DNA of 32,311 nt from Chloroflexota bacterium (GTDB lineage: Bacteria; Chloroflexota; Anaerolineae; Aggregatilineales; Phototrophicaceae). Below the pieces are notes generated by a model. It searched no databases, was not told where the DNA came from, and saw only the letters and a list, made by a program, of their open reading frames with translations. Position 1 is the stretch's first letter. Every line of letters begins with the position of its first letter. The stretch spans positions 1 through 32,311 of the forward strand of contig WTGC01000007.1 of NCBI GenBank assembly GCA_011523705.1, in the 5' to 3' direction. A program made the position numbers and the translations under genes. Positions 15,114-23,251 of this stretch are shown here, piece by piece.

Positions 15114-15182
15114 GGGCGAGCCACCGTCTCGCCCTTACAGTTGGCGCCTAATAGAGGGCGACCCGATGGCTCACCCCTACAT
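15114..15182. repeat. Two family B hairpins in tandem
   Basis: GGGCGAG/CTCGCCC (15114-15134), then GGGCGA...TCACCC followed by CTACA (15156-15182, opposite orientation). They share a TTGGCGCC-like piece between them, as found after the 14431 copy. No gene lies in 15056-15283. Confidence 0.55.
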
Positions 15183-15283
15183 TCTCCAGGTGTTGGCGGG
15201 CGGCTTTCAGGCTCGCCCCCCACAGTGCCGCCATGCGAGCGGACGACCCAACGGCTAGCGTAGACACTAACCTACGCTCTCCC

Positions 15284-18163
15284 CTACAGCCGGCGCGACT
15301 CGACGAACTCGATCGCCGTCAACAGTTGCTCCAGCCCCAGGCTGCGATCGCCCTTCAGGTGCAAGCGCATCGCCCGCCGTCCATGATTGTGCAGCGCGCG
15401 CAGGTCGCCGGCGGCTTGCGCGGCGAAGAGCGCCCCAAAGCTGAAGTCCATCCCGGGAATCGCCAGATCGGGCGCCGGGTCGGCGGTCAGCTGCCAGAAG
15501 ACGCCATTGTCTCCCCCACCCTTGTGATACTGCCCGGTGCTATGCAGATAGCGCGGTCCATAGCCGATGGTGACGGCGCGTTTGGTGACATGGCGCAGGC
15601 GCCGCTGAATATGCGCGATCAGCCGCTCTTCCGCCGGTGTCGGACTGAAGTAAATCAGGAAGGCGAAGTAATCGCCAGCGCGCGAGGCGGCCATCTGCGC
15701 GGCGATGACTTGAACGGCGTCTCCTCCATCAAAGCCATGCTGAAGACATAGCTCGCGCAGCGGCTCCAGCGTGACTTCATCGGCGTAGACTTCCAGTCCC
15801 TCGCCGGTCATCAGCGGCGCTTCCGTCGGCAGCCCCCCTTGCTCCTGATATTGATGCAGCAGCGCTTTGGTGGCCTCTTTGGCTTCGGTGACGTTGGGCT
15901 CGTCGAATGGGTTCACTTCCAGCAGCGCGCCGGCGATGGCGGTCGCGTATTCCCAGCCGAAGAATTCGCCAGCGACGTCAAGTTTATCGGCGATGCGGAT
16001 GGTGACGCGCGGGTGCCCGGCTTCGCGCAGCGCGCGGATCGCCGCGTCCTGCTGGGCGACATCGGCGTCGTTGTCCAGGCGCAGATAGATAAAGAGGCGG
16101 TCGCTGACATAATCATGCGGCAAGCCGACGGAGGCGCCAACCACAGGCAGCGCGCCCTTCCCTTCCTTGCCCAGGCTCTCAGCCAGCAGCTGCTCGGCCC
16201 AATTGCCGAAGCTGCGCAGCGACTCAGTGGTGTATATCGTGACTTTGTCGCGCCCTTCTTTCGCCAGCGTCCCAATCACCGCGCCCAGCAGCAGACCCGG
16301 ATGATAGCTCGCGGGGATGCTCTCGCGATTGGCCGCCCGCATCGTATCGGCGCTCGCCCGCAAGCCGTCGAGATCAAGCCCGATCAGCGCAGCGGGAACC
16401 ATGCCGAAGTAGCTGAGCGCGCTGTAGCGCCCGCCGATATCGGCTGGATTGAGGAAGATATCGCGGACGCCCGCATTGCGCGCGGTCGTCTCCAGGTTGG
16501 ATCCGGGATCGGTGATGACGATGAACTGGTCAGCGCCGCCGCCGGTCCGCTCCCAGAAGTAATGATCGAGCGCCAGGGTCTCGATGGTGCCGCCCGACTT
16601 GCTGGCGACGACGAAGAGCGTCTTATCCATTTCAATCTGCGCCTCGACCCCCCGAATCCGTGCCGGGTCGGTGCTGTCGAGCACGATCAGCTCGGGGAAG
16701 CCCGGCTGCGGACCAAAGGTATTCGCCAGCACTTCGGGCGCCAGCGAACTTCCGCCCATGCCCAGCAGCACGACATGTTTGAAGCGGCCAGCGCGCATGC
16801 TATCTTGCAGCGCTTGCAGCCGCTCGCGATCGATGGTTGATTCGAAGTCGAGCCAGCCGAGCCGATCAACGATCTTCTTGATTGTGGCCGCCCCCGGCTT
16901 CCAGAGGCTGCCGTCTTTATTCCAAAGGCGCGGATTGGCGTAATCGGCGTCCAAGCCTGCAATCGCCTCGTCCACAGCGCCGTGGTAAATGCCCAGCGCC
17001 AGTTTAGTTCGCTCAATAATGCCGCTGCGAAGGAGCGTCCGCTTGGCCGCCACTTGCGAGATCAGAGTCTCGAAGCTGTCGATGAAAGCCTCAACGCCAT
17101 CGTCTTGCAGGCGCGATGTGACCTGCCCCATGTCGATGCCCGCTTCCGCCAGCCGGTCCAGCACCTCTTCCGGCGGAAGAAATTGACCACTCTCCTGGGT
17201 GACCGTCTCGGCGACCGTACCGTGATCTTTGAAAGCGGACAGGGTGGCCGGCGGCAAGGTGTTGACTGTGTTCGGACCGATCAGGTTATCGACGTATAGC
17301 GTATCAGGATAGCTGGGGTTCTTGGTGCTGGTCGATGCCCAGAGCGGACGCTGCGCCAGCGCGCCGGCCTCCCGCAGCGCCTCGAAGCGTTCTCCCTGGA
17401 AGATGCGCTGAAAGGACTTGTACGCCATCTTGGCGTTGGCGATGGCCGTCTGGCCCAGCAGAACGCGGTTGGCGGCGATGCGCGCCGTGTCTTGCTGAAC
17501 CTGCGCCGCTCGGATATTGTTTTCCAGAATTTGATCGACCATGCTGTCGATCCGGCTGAGGAAGAAACTGGCGACTGAAGCGACGCGCGTCACATCTTCG
17601 CCGGCGGCCCGGCGCCGCTCGAGCCCGCGGATGAAGGCTTCGGCTACGCGTTCGTAATTTTTGATGGCGAAGATCAACGTGACGTTGACATTGATGCCAG
17701 CAGCAATGGTGTCTTCAATGGCGGGGATGCCCTCAGGCGTGGCCGGAATCTTGATCATCAAGTTGGGCCGCCCGACCGTCTTATAGAGCCGCTTGGCTTC
17801 GTCGATGGTGCCCTGCGTATCGCGCGCCAGCAAGGGCGATACCTCGAGGCTGACATAACCATCGCCTCCAGCCGCGCGCTCATAAATGGGACGGAAGAGG
17901 TCGGTCGCGTTTTGGATATCCTCAATCGCCAGCGCTTCGTAGATGTCTTGCGCTTCCAGATCGAGCATGGTCATGATGTCGTCGTCGTAAGTGTCGGAAT
18001 CGCCGATGGCTTTCTGGAAGATGGAGGGGTTGGAGGTGACGCCGAGCACGCCTTCTTCATCAATGCGGCGCTGCAAGTCGCCGTTTTCCAAGTCGTCACG
18101 ATGGATGTAATCGAGCCAGGCGCTCTGCCCGAAGTTTTGGATTTCCAGCAGGGGATTGCTCAT
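15284..18163 (-). CDS. tal-pgi: Bifunctional transaldolase / glucose-6-phosphate isomerase
   Basis: 959-aa cytosolic fusion enzyme linking the pentose phosphate pathway to glycolysis. Residues 1 to about 370 are transaldolase: GVTSNPSIF (41-49), YVSLEVSP (103-110), the Schiff-base Lys138 in NLMIKIPAT, and WASTSTKNPSYPD (275-287). Residues from about 380 to the end are phosphoglucose isomerase: LLGMGGSSLAPE (466-477), SKSGGTIET (521-529), ITDPGSNL, GGRYSALSYFG (577-587), and near the end GQYHKGGGDNG. Both active sites look intact. Such fusions are known in Chloroflexi, Cyanobacteria and related phyla. GGGAG about 7 nt before ATG 18163 fixes the start. Neighbouring genes are unrelated and it is probably transcribed alone. 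Confidence 0.95.
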   Translation of the reverse strand: MSNPLLEIQNFGQSAWLDYIHRDDLENGDLQRRIDEEGVLGVTSNPSIFQKAIGDSDTYDDDIMTMLDLEAQDIYEALAIEDIQNATDLFRPIYERAAGGDGYVSLEVSPLLARDTQGTIDEAKRLYKTVGRPNLMIKIPATPEGIPAIEDTIAAGINVNVTLIFAIKNYERVAEAFIRGLERRRAAGEDVTRVASVASFFLSRIDSMVDQILENNIRAAQVQQDTARIAANRVLLGQTAIANAKMAYKSFQRIFQGERFEALREAGALAQRPLWASTSTKNPSYPDTLYVDNLIGPNTVNTLPPATLSAFKDHGTVAETVTQESGQFLPPEEVLDRLAEAGIDMGQVTSRLQDDGVEAFIDSFETLISQVAAKRTLLRSGIIERTKLALGIYHGAVDEAIAGLDADYANPRLWNKDGSLWKPGAATIKKIVDRLGWLDFESTIDRERLQALQDSMRAGRFKHVVLLGMGGSSLAPEVLANTFGPQPGFPELIVLDSTDPARIRGVEAQIEMDKTLFVVASKSGGTIETLALDHYFWERTGGGADQFIVITDPGSNLETTARNAGVRDIFLNPADIGGRYSALSYFGMVPAALIGLDLDGLRASADTMRAANRESIPASYHPGLLLGAVIGTLAKEGRDKVTIYTTESLRSFGNWAEQLLAESLGKEGKGALPVVGASVGLPHDYVSDRLFIYLRLDNDADVAQQDAAIRALREAGHPRVTIRIADKLDVAGEFFGWEYATAIAGALLEVNPFDEPNVTEAKEATKALLHQYQEQGGLPTEAPLMTGEGLEVYADEVTLEPLRELCLQHGFDGGDAVQVIAAQMAASRAGDYFAFLIYFSPTPAEERLIAHIQRRLRHVTKRAVTIGYGPRYLHSTGQYHKGGGDNGVFWQLTADPAPDLAIPGMDFSFGALFAAQAAGDLRALHNHGRRAMRLHLKGDRSLGLEQLLTAIEFVESRRL

Positions 18164-18498
18164 CAGGGTCTCCCGATATTGCTCATGTGATTGCAAGATT
18201 CGCCATTTTAACAGACAATGCCATTTCTCTACAGAGGCACGGTAAACAGGAGCACTGTGAAACTGCTCGGTCCATGCGGCAGGCCGTCGACTTTTACAGC
18301 GGGTTACCAAGCTCTCACGCCGAATTCCATATAGACCCGTCTCTTGCAAAACCTGGTATACGGATTTTCGACTGTGGTAGATTACTGTTGCGGATAACGA
18401 ACTGTGCGATAGGACGAATCCTCATGCAAATCTCATGGGTACTGCTGGCGGAAAATGTAGCGTTTAATGAAGAGACTCCGAGCAAGGAGGGGTTGGCG
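18164..18498. other. 335-bp divergent intergenic region
   Basis: Lies between the divergent tal-pgi and HicB-like genes and must contain both promoters, but no box pair stands out. The plus frame of the HicB-like gene stays open through it without a convincing start except ATG 18424, which has an AGGA-type site and encodes QISWVLLAENVAFNEE. No repeat of family A or B is present. Confidence 0.4.
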
Positions 18499-18780
18499 AT
18501 GAGTGACGCGCTGCGCGCAGAGGCTCGGAGTCTTGCTGACAGACCGTATCATTTCGAAATTGAATGCGAACCTGGTGAGCTGTCACCGGAGGTCCCAAGA
18601 TATATGGCCAGCGTAAGAGAAATACCATATTGTGTGGCACAGGGATTTACGGAAAAGGAAGCTCGTAAAGAGATCAGTTCGGTGCTAATTGATTATATCC
18701 TCTCCATGTTAACCCGCGGCCTAGACGTTCCGGAGCCTGAGATTAAGCCTTGCGATCATAATTCGAATTACGCCGTTTGA
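18499..18780 (+). CDS. HicB-like antitoxin-family protein
   Basis: 93-aa protein with the HicB-like fold: YHFEIECEPGELSPEVPRYMASVREIPYCVAQGFTEKEA followed by a helix, EISSVLIDYILSMLTRGLDVPEPE. HicB proteins normally neutralise the HicA mRNA-cleaving toxin. No DNA-binding helix-turn-helix or ribbon-helix-helix tail is present, and no HicA was found on either side, so it may be an orphan or serve another role. AGGAGG 8 nt before ATG 18499 supports this start. An alternative ATG at 18424 would add 25 residues (QISWVLLAENVAFNEE...). The gene is less GC-rich than tal-pgi. Confidence 0.65.
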   Translation: MSDALRAEARSLADRPYHFEIECEPGELSPEVPRYMASVREIPYCVAQGFTEKEARKEISSVLIDYILSMLTRGLDVPEPEIKPCDHNSNYAV

Positions 18781-18805
18781 TGGATATGGGAAGGAAGTTT
18801 TGTCT

Positions 18806-18949
18806 ATGCAAACCAATCCTTCCTGGAGCAGTTTGTATCACCAAGTTGACCCCTCTGAACGTCAATCCACGCACACTCAGCATAGATTGTGCAGAACAAC
18901 CTACTTCGTGTCTCATGTTGACTACCAAGTTGCATTGAATGGCTGCTAA
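18806..18949 (+). CDS. Possible 47-aa small protein downstream of the HicB-like gene
   Basis: ATG 18806 preceded by GGAAGGAAG at about 9 nt, TAA at 18947-18949. It begins MQTNPSWSSLYHQVDPSE and ends VSHVDYQVALNGC, with two cysteines and no recognised domain. It does not resemble HicA (no GSH-type motif). It lies 25 bp after the HicB-like stop in the same direction. It could be a small toxin, a degraded gene or chance. Confidence 0.3.
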   Translation: MQTNPSWSSLYHQVDPSERQSTHTQHRLCRTTYFVSHVDYQVALNGC

Positions 18950-18968
18950 TGTATGCAGTCGTCGTGAG

Positions 18969-20369
18969 CTACCCTCCCTGCCGTTCCATCCGCCGGATCG
19001 ACACCAGCACCAGCAGCGCCGTGACCGATAGATAGACCAGCGCCAGCAGCACCCAGGGCGAGAGAATCGGAATGGAAGCGCCGTTGCTCGCCAGGGTGAC
19101 GCGCATCGTCACCAGTTGCTGATGATCGATCAGCATTTGCTGCGAACGCAGAGTGGCCATGATCGGATTCAGCCCCGTCGCGATCATATCGAGATAGATG
19201 ATCGTCGCTTCAACGGTCGGATTGTCGGTGAAGCGGTTGGTGAAGTTGTTGACGACATTGCCATAGGCGTTTTGGAAGAGAATCAGCGCGACCAGCGGCA
19301 AGCCCACGGTGATCGCGATGGCGACGGTATAGGAACGGATGGTCGCCGCCAGCGTGCGCTCGGTGATGGAAGAGAAAAACATGCCGAAGGCGCCCAGCGC
19401 AATCGCCGAAACCAGCAGCACCAGCAGCGCCAGAATCAATTCCGCCTCGCTGACGCCGCCGAAAAGAAAGGCGATGCTTTGCAGGGGAATCGCCGAAAGC
19501 AGCAGCAGCACGATATAGCCCAGCGCCGACTGCATCTTGCCGACGACGAAAGTCGCTTTGGTGATCAGCGTCGTCTGCAAGAGGTCGTAGGTTTTGCGTT
19601 CGCGCTCGGTGGTGATGGCGCCAGCGGTCAAAGCGGGCACGATGAAGATAATCAGCATGAGTTCAATGAAGAGCACGCCGATGAAGAGCTCGCGCCCCAA
19701 ATCACCAGTGACGACCACGCCGCCGGCTGGCACGCGCAGAAGATACAGCAGAATCGTGAAGAAACTCATCAATGTCAAGAAGACAGAAATGATGGCGAAG
19801 CCGCGGACGCCGCGCATACGCCCGCGCAATTCCTTGACCATCACCGGATTCAAACGGAAGGCGCGCAAATCACCGATGGTCAGCAAGCCAACCGCGACCA
19901 GCGGCGCCATCGCCAGCAGCGCCGGCGTGAAGCCAAAAGCGAGCAGCGCCGCCAGATTGGCCGCCGTCAGCAGCCAAGCGGTGAAGACGGTCCATAGTTC
20001 CTGCGCCATAATGACCGCCGCCAGCACCAGCAGAATCGCCCCGTTTGCCGCGATGCCGGCGAAGACCAACAAGGCGGCAGTATCGGCGTCGATATGGAAG
20101 CGGCTCAGCGCCGCCTCTTGCAGCGCGAGGAAGACGGTTGCATCCCGGCTGCCGGCATGTATCGCGACGCCAACCACGACAATTGCCGCGATGAAGTTGA
20201 GCAGCGCGCCCCAGAACATGATCAACGAGCTGCGCCGCAGCAGCCGTTCGCGCGGGGTCATCAGCTCGGGCGGGATGCGATCCCAAGCGACGCCCTCGGG
20301 CACGTTGTCGCCGAAGAGGCTGCCGATGAATCCGTAGAGTTTCTTTAGGAATTCGAGCATTGGTCGCAC
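18969..20369 (-). CDS. ABC-2 type transporter permease with N-terminal extension
   Basis: 466-aa integral membrane protein. The ABC-2 permease part begins near residue 174 with NPVMVKELRGRMRG, the usual cytoplasmic lead, and contains the coupling motif TTERERKTYDLLQTTLIT (253-270). Hydrophobic helices are at about 192-212, 229-251, 281-304, 310-335, 347-367 and 440-460. An extra N-terminal region has four more hydrophobic segments at about 50-70, 98-120, 132-145 and 150-165. The start is GTG 20369 or ATG 20360; neither has a strong ribosome site. No ATPase gene adjoins it in this window, so it must pair with a subunit encoded elsewhere. Substrate unknown. It lies 66 bp downstream of the protease gene on the same strand. 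Confidence 0.85.
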   Translation of the reverse strand: MRPMLEFLKKLYGFIGSLFGDNVPEGVAWDRIPPELMTPRERLLRRSSLIMFWGALLNFIAAIVVVGVAIHAGSRDATVFLALQEAALSRFHIDADTAALLVFAGIAANGAILLVLAAVIMAQELWTVFTAWLLTAANLAALLAFGFTPALLAMAPLVAVGLLTIGDLRAFRLNPVMVKELRGRMRGVRGFAIISVFLTLMSFFTILLYLLRVPAGGVVVTGDLGRELFIGVLFIELMLIIFIVPALTAGAITTERERKTYDLLQTTLITKATFVVGKMQSALGYIVLLLLSAIPLQSIAFLFGGVSEAELILALLVLLVSAIALGAFGMFFSSITERTLAATIRSYTVAIAITVGLPLVALILFQNAYGNVVNNFTNRFTDNPTVEATIIYLDMIATGLNPIMATLRSQQMLIDHQQLVTMRVTLASNGASIPILSPWVLLALVYLSVTALLVLVSIRRMERQGG

Positions 20370-20435
20370 ATCAGGCTTCTTTTCGTAACGATGTCCACTT
20401 GGGCAACAGGCACCTTTCGCCCAATGACGTCTGGT

Positions 20436-20846
20436 TTAATCCCTGCGCCATACTTCGAAATAATTCTGCGAGCGGTAGAAACAAACGTTGAATTCCATGA
20501 AGAAGTTGGTTTGTCCTAACAGAACTGGGACTTCATCGCTGTTTGCCCAGGCAAACAGAAGTTGAATTTCGTTGGCTCCAACAATCTCCGGAAAACTCGC
20601 CACTACAGAAATGGCACGCGACTCAACATTCGAAAGCCCGCCGGAGAGCCTGCCGAGGCTCCTCTGTCGATTCCAGTCGAATCCCAACGAACGCCCGGCG
20701 GCATAGGGCAGCAGATTTGCCGCTGAGCCTGAGTCGACTATTCCGCTGAGTTGGACCGCATGATTTTCACTGAAAACATCAAGTGACAGGCGTGGCATCA
20801 GGCTGCCAGGCTGCGCCGCTAGGCTTGAATAGGCGATTCGCGACAT
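20436..20846 (-). CDS. Retropepsin-like aspartic protease
   Basis: 136-aa single-domain aspartic protease of the retroviral type, active as a dimer. The catalytic motif is GIVDSGSAANLLP with Asp38-Ser39-Gly40. The flap region is not obvious, and the second conserved strand VLLGQTNFFMEFNVCFYRSQNYFEVW (psi-loop Gly) is near the C-terminus. There is no signal peptide, so it is cytoplasmic. Its ATG overlaps the stop codon of the upstream 67-aa gene (TAATG, sharing one A), so the two are translationally coupled. Such small protease genes are common in Cyanobacteria and Chloroflexi, with unknown targets. The intact DSG suggests activity. Confidence 0.8.
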   Translation of the reverse strand: MSRIAYSSLAAQPGSLMPRLSLDVFSENHAVQLSGIVDSGSAANLLPYAAGRSLGFDWNRQRSLGRLSGGLSNVESRAISVVASFPEIVGANEIQLLFAWANSDEVPVLLGQTNFFMEFNVCFYRSQNYFEVWRRD

Positions 20847-21049
20847 TATTTGACTTCTGGAGTAGTTTCCGCTTTCAAATCCTCAAGATATTCTAGGAGT
20901 TTCCCGGCCGCCTCATAATTGTAACGAAGACCAGTAACCTCAGGAGCGATTTCTTTCAATGCGGGATCCTTAAGCAGCATCCAGAATAGCTCTTGCTTGT
21001 CTACGTCCTCCAGTGCCCTAATATCTTGGAGAAATTCATCTGAAAGCAT
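20846..21049 (-). CDS. 67-aa helical protein coupled to the protease
   Basis: Not matched to a named family. The product MLSDEFLQDIRALEDVD... is acidic and mostly helical, with LKDPALKEIAPEVTGLRYNYEAAGKLLEYLEDLKAE in the second half. Start 21049 is chosen because AAAGGA sits about 7 nt upstream; the longer frame begins in unlike sequence. The stop codon overlaps the protease ATG. The gap to the transglutaminase-like gene upstream is 62 bp. The coupling suggests that this protein binds, presents or regulates the protease, as antitoxin-sized partners often do, but this is inference. Confidence 0.7.
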   Translation of the reverse strand: MLSDEFLQDIRALEDVDKQELFWMLLKDPALKEIAPEVTGLRYNYEAAGKLLEYLEDLKAETTPEVK

Positions 21050-21111
21050 AAGAGTGTCCTTTCGCCCGTCAGCAGCAAACCCAATTATACGCGACGATCC
21101 GCCAGTTATCA

Positions 21112-22002
21112 TTAGTCGGCTGCAAAATCGAGGACCACTTCCAGCGGCAAATCTTCCGGCTTGGCCGCCGGCGAGTAACTCAGAATCGCGGGCGGAATGC
21201 TCATCCGCTCGTCCTCCATGAGTTTAGCCCAGCCCTCGCTGCGGGAATCGTCTAGCGTGACAAGAGCGACCTCATCAAGGAATGCCTTGTCATCTTCATC
21301 AAGGTTTGGCGCTTTTTCGGTCATGCCCCAAGAGTCCCAACAGAGCATCTCAAACCCATTGAGCGCTGCCAAATCCAGCAGTGTTTCCCCGACCAGGAAT
21401 TCCCAGCCACACAATGTGGATCCCGACCCAAGCCCGAAGCGCTCTGGATCGGCTTGACCGGCGCGACACATCAGCCAGCCGGCGCCGCCGCGGATAAACT
21501 GATCCGCCGGCACATCAAGAGGGTTAAACTCGACTTTCCACATGTCTATCTCGTATGATCCCAATTCACTATCGACACCGACCCAGCGAGCGCCGTTCCA
21601 ATACTCGACGATGACATGATCGCAGAAATATCCGGGTTCGAAATAGGCTGATGCGCCGTAGCGAGCGCGGGCTGGGATGCCTTTGTGTCGGAGGATCGAG
21701 ACGGTTAACACGGTGTGATCGCGGCAACAGCCCACTAGACGGTTTTCACTGCCCCGCGATTCGGTCAAGGGGCGGTCATCCAATTCGAGGATTCGATCGA
21801 GCATGGCCCGAAGGTAGCGACAATCGATTTCTCCAATGCGGTTGGCTGGCGGGTTAGGAACAAGGGTGGCGTAATGGACGATCAAGTCTCGCGCGATGCG
21901 GCAGATTTCGCCAATGTCACTTGGCAGGGCATCGTAAAGGCAGGCATGTGGACCTGGATCGGTGATGACGCTCTGTTGCTGATAGTATTCGAGATTGGAC
22001 AC
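21112..22002 (-). CDS. Transglutaminase-like superfamily protein
   Basis: 296-aa protein with a transglutaminase/protease-like core. Cys93 (VGCCRDHTVL), His129 (FCDHVIVEYWNG) and Asp144 (WVGVDSE) form the expected Cys-His-Asp triad with normal spacing. The region before it (about 25-90) is helical and resembles the lead-in of this fold. Residues 170-296 are not diagnostic. There is no signal peptide, so it is probably cytosolic. The start is GTG 22002, with GGGAGG 9 nt upstream. It heads a possible operon with the 67-aa gene and the retropepsin, so two protease-like enzymes would be co-expressed. The reaction could be peptide hydrolysis or cross-linking. Confidence 0.8.
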   Translation of the reverse strand: MSNLEYYQQQSVITDPGPHACLYDALPSDIGEICRIARDLIVHYATLVPNPPANRIGEIDCRYLRAMLDRILELDDRPLTESRGSENRLVGCCRDHTVLTVSILRHKGIPARARYGASAYFEPGYFCDHVIVEYWNGARWVGVDSELGSYEIDMWKVEFNPLDVPADQFIRGGAGWLMCRAGQADPERFGLGSGSTLCGWEFLVGETLLDLAALNGFEMLCWDSWGMTEKAPNLDEDDKAFLDEVALVTLDDSRSEGWAKLMEDERMSIPPAILSYSPAAKPEDLPLEVVLDFAAD

Positions 22003-22153
22003 GGGCTTGGGCCTCCCTTTCGCATCTTACTTGATAATCCCCCTTACTCGCGCAAGGTGAGGGCTTGTTATTTTGTGTGAGCGAGGTTGATTCTTTTCGC
22101 CGCCGCCGCGCGGCTGTGGTCAAGCGTTGTCTATGCCTTCCTGTACTAGAGGC

Positions 22154-23248
22154 TTATAGTAGCATCTCACGCCGCCTTGACAACTCGTCGATCACCATGC
22201 GGTCGGCTTTGCCGAAGCTGTATTCCGCCAATTGCGCCTCGGCCACCCAAGCCCAGTCCCGCACGCCGAGCGCCTGCGGCTCATCGTACGGCGGCAGGGC
22301 GCCACGATAGCGACAGTCGAAGGCGTGCAGCGTGATCTTGAAATGGGTGAAGCCATGGTCCACCACGGTGAACAAACCAGTTACATCCACCTCGATCGCC
22401 AATTCCTCGCGCAGCTCGCGCTTGAGACAGTCGGCGAGTGTCTCGCCCGCTTCGACCTTGCCGCCGGGGAATTCCCACAGGCCGCCCAGCAAGCCGTCCA
22501 ATGTGCGCTGCGCGATCAAAAGGCGCTTTTCGTCATCGCGGATTAAGCCGGCGGTCACATCATAGTGCGGCGTCGGCGGCCGCTTAGCGCGAACGGGTCG
22601 CGATTCTTGCGTCCCCGCCGACCTGGCGCGGCAATGCGACCGAATGGGGCACTCGCCGCATTGGGGATTCTTCGGGCGGCAGATGCGCTGACCTAACTCC
22701 ATCAGCCCTTGATTGTATTTGCCCGCGACGCCCGCCGGCAGCCACCCTTCGGCGATCCGCCACAGTTTCTCACGCGTCGCTGATCGACTGATGTCCGCAT
22801 CCAAATCCAGCACGCGAGCGAAAACGCGGATCACATTGCCATCGAGAACCGGGGCGGAGCGTCCGAAGGCGATGCTGGCGATGGCGCCGGCGGTATAGCG
22901 ACCGATGCCGGGCAGCTCGAGCAATGCCTGGACGTCCGACGGCAATTCGCCGCGGTGTTCGCTCAAAATGATGCGAGCGGCGCGATGCAGATTGCGGGCG
23001 CGGCTGTAATATCCCAAGCCCTCCCAGAGCTTCAATACATCGTCCAGAGGCGCGGCCGCCAGCGCCTTTATGGTGGGGAAGGCGCCGATAAAACGCTCAT
23101 AATAAGGATAGACCGCTTGAACCTGGGTCTGCTGAAGCATGACCTCGGACAGCCAGACTTGATAGGGGCTGGGGTCGCGGCGCCAGGGGAGGTCGGCGCG
23201 CTTTTCTCGATACCAGGATAGGAGTTCTTCCGCGAAGGGAGCGGCCAT
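22154..23248 (-). CDS. mutY: A/G-specific adenine DNA glycosylase MutY
   Basis: 364-aa base-excision repair enzyme that removes adenine mispaired with 8-oxoguanine. Glu35 (WLSEVMLQQTQV) and Asp136 (PVLDGNVIRV) are the catalytic acids. The helix-hairpin-helix is LLELPGIGRYTAGAI (109-123). The 4Fe-4S ligands are Cys190, Cys197, Cys200 and Cys206. The C-terminal MutT-like domain recognises 8-oxoG, and unusually retains almost the whole Nudix box (GGKVEAGET through RELREELAI, 262-284; only the late Gly is Ala). The start is 3 nt after the stop of the upstream TPR gene, so translation is coupled. No link between DNA repair and that protein is known to me. Confidence 0.95.
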   Translation of the reverse strand: MAAPFAEELLSWYREKRADLPWRRDPSPYQVWLSEVMLQQTQVQAVYPYYERFIGAFPTIKALAAAPLDDVLKLWEGLGYYSRARNLHRAARIILSEHRGELPSDVQALLELPGIGRYTAGAIASIAFGRSAPVLDGNVIRVFARVLDLDADISRSATREKLWRIAEGWLPAGVAGKYNQGLMELGQRICRPKNPQCGECPIRSHCRARSAGTQESRPVRAKRPPTPHYDVTAGLIRDDEKRLLIAQRTLDGLLGGLWEFPGGKVEAGETLADCLKRELREELAIEVDVTGLFTVVDHGFTHFKITLHAFDCRYRGALPPYDEPQALGVRDWAWVAEAQLAEYSFGKADRMVIDELSRRREMLL

Positions 23249-23251
23249 TGC

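Noticed and set aside
15839..16840. Plus-strand ORF of 333 codons opposite tal-pgi
   Set aside because: Antisense to intact isomerase motifs; no start signal and no recognisable domain.
18781..18968. HicA toxin next to the HicB-like gene
   Set aside because: Read in all frames: no GSH-type motif and no dsRBD-like helix; only an unrelated 47-codon ORF.
19116..19997. Plus-strand ORF of 293 codons rich in Gln, His and Arg
   Set aside because: It is the reverse of hydrophobic codons of the permease, which explains its composition.
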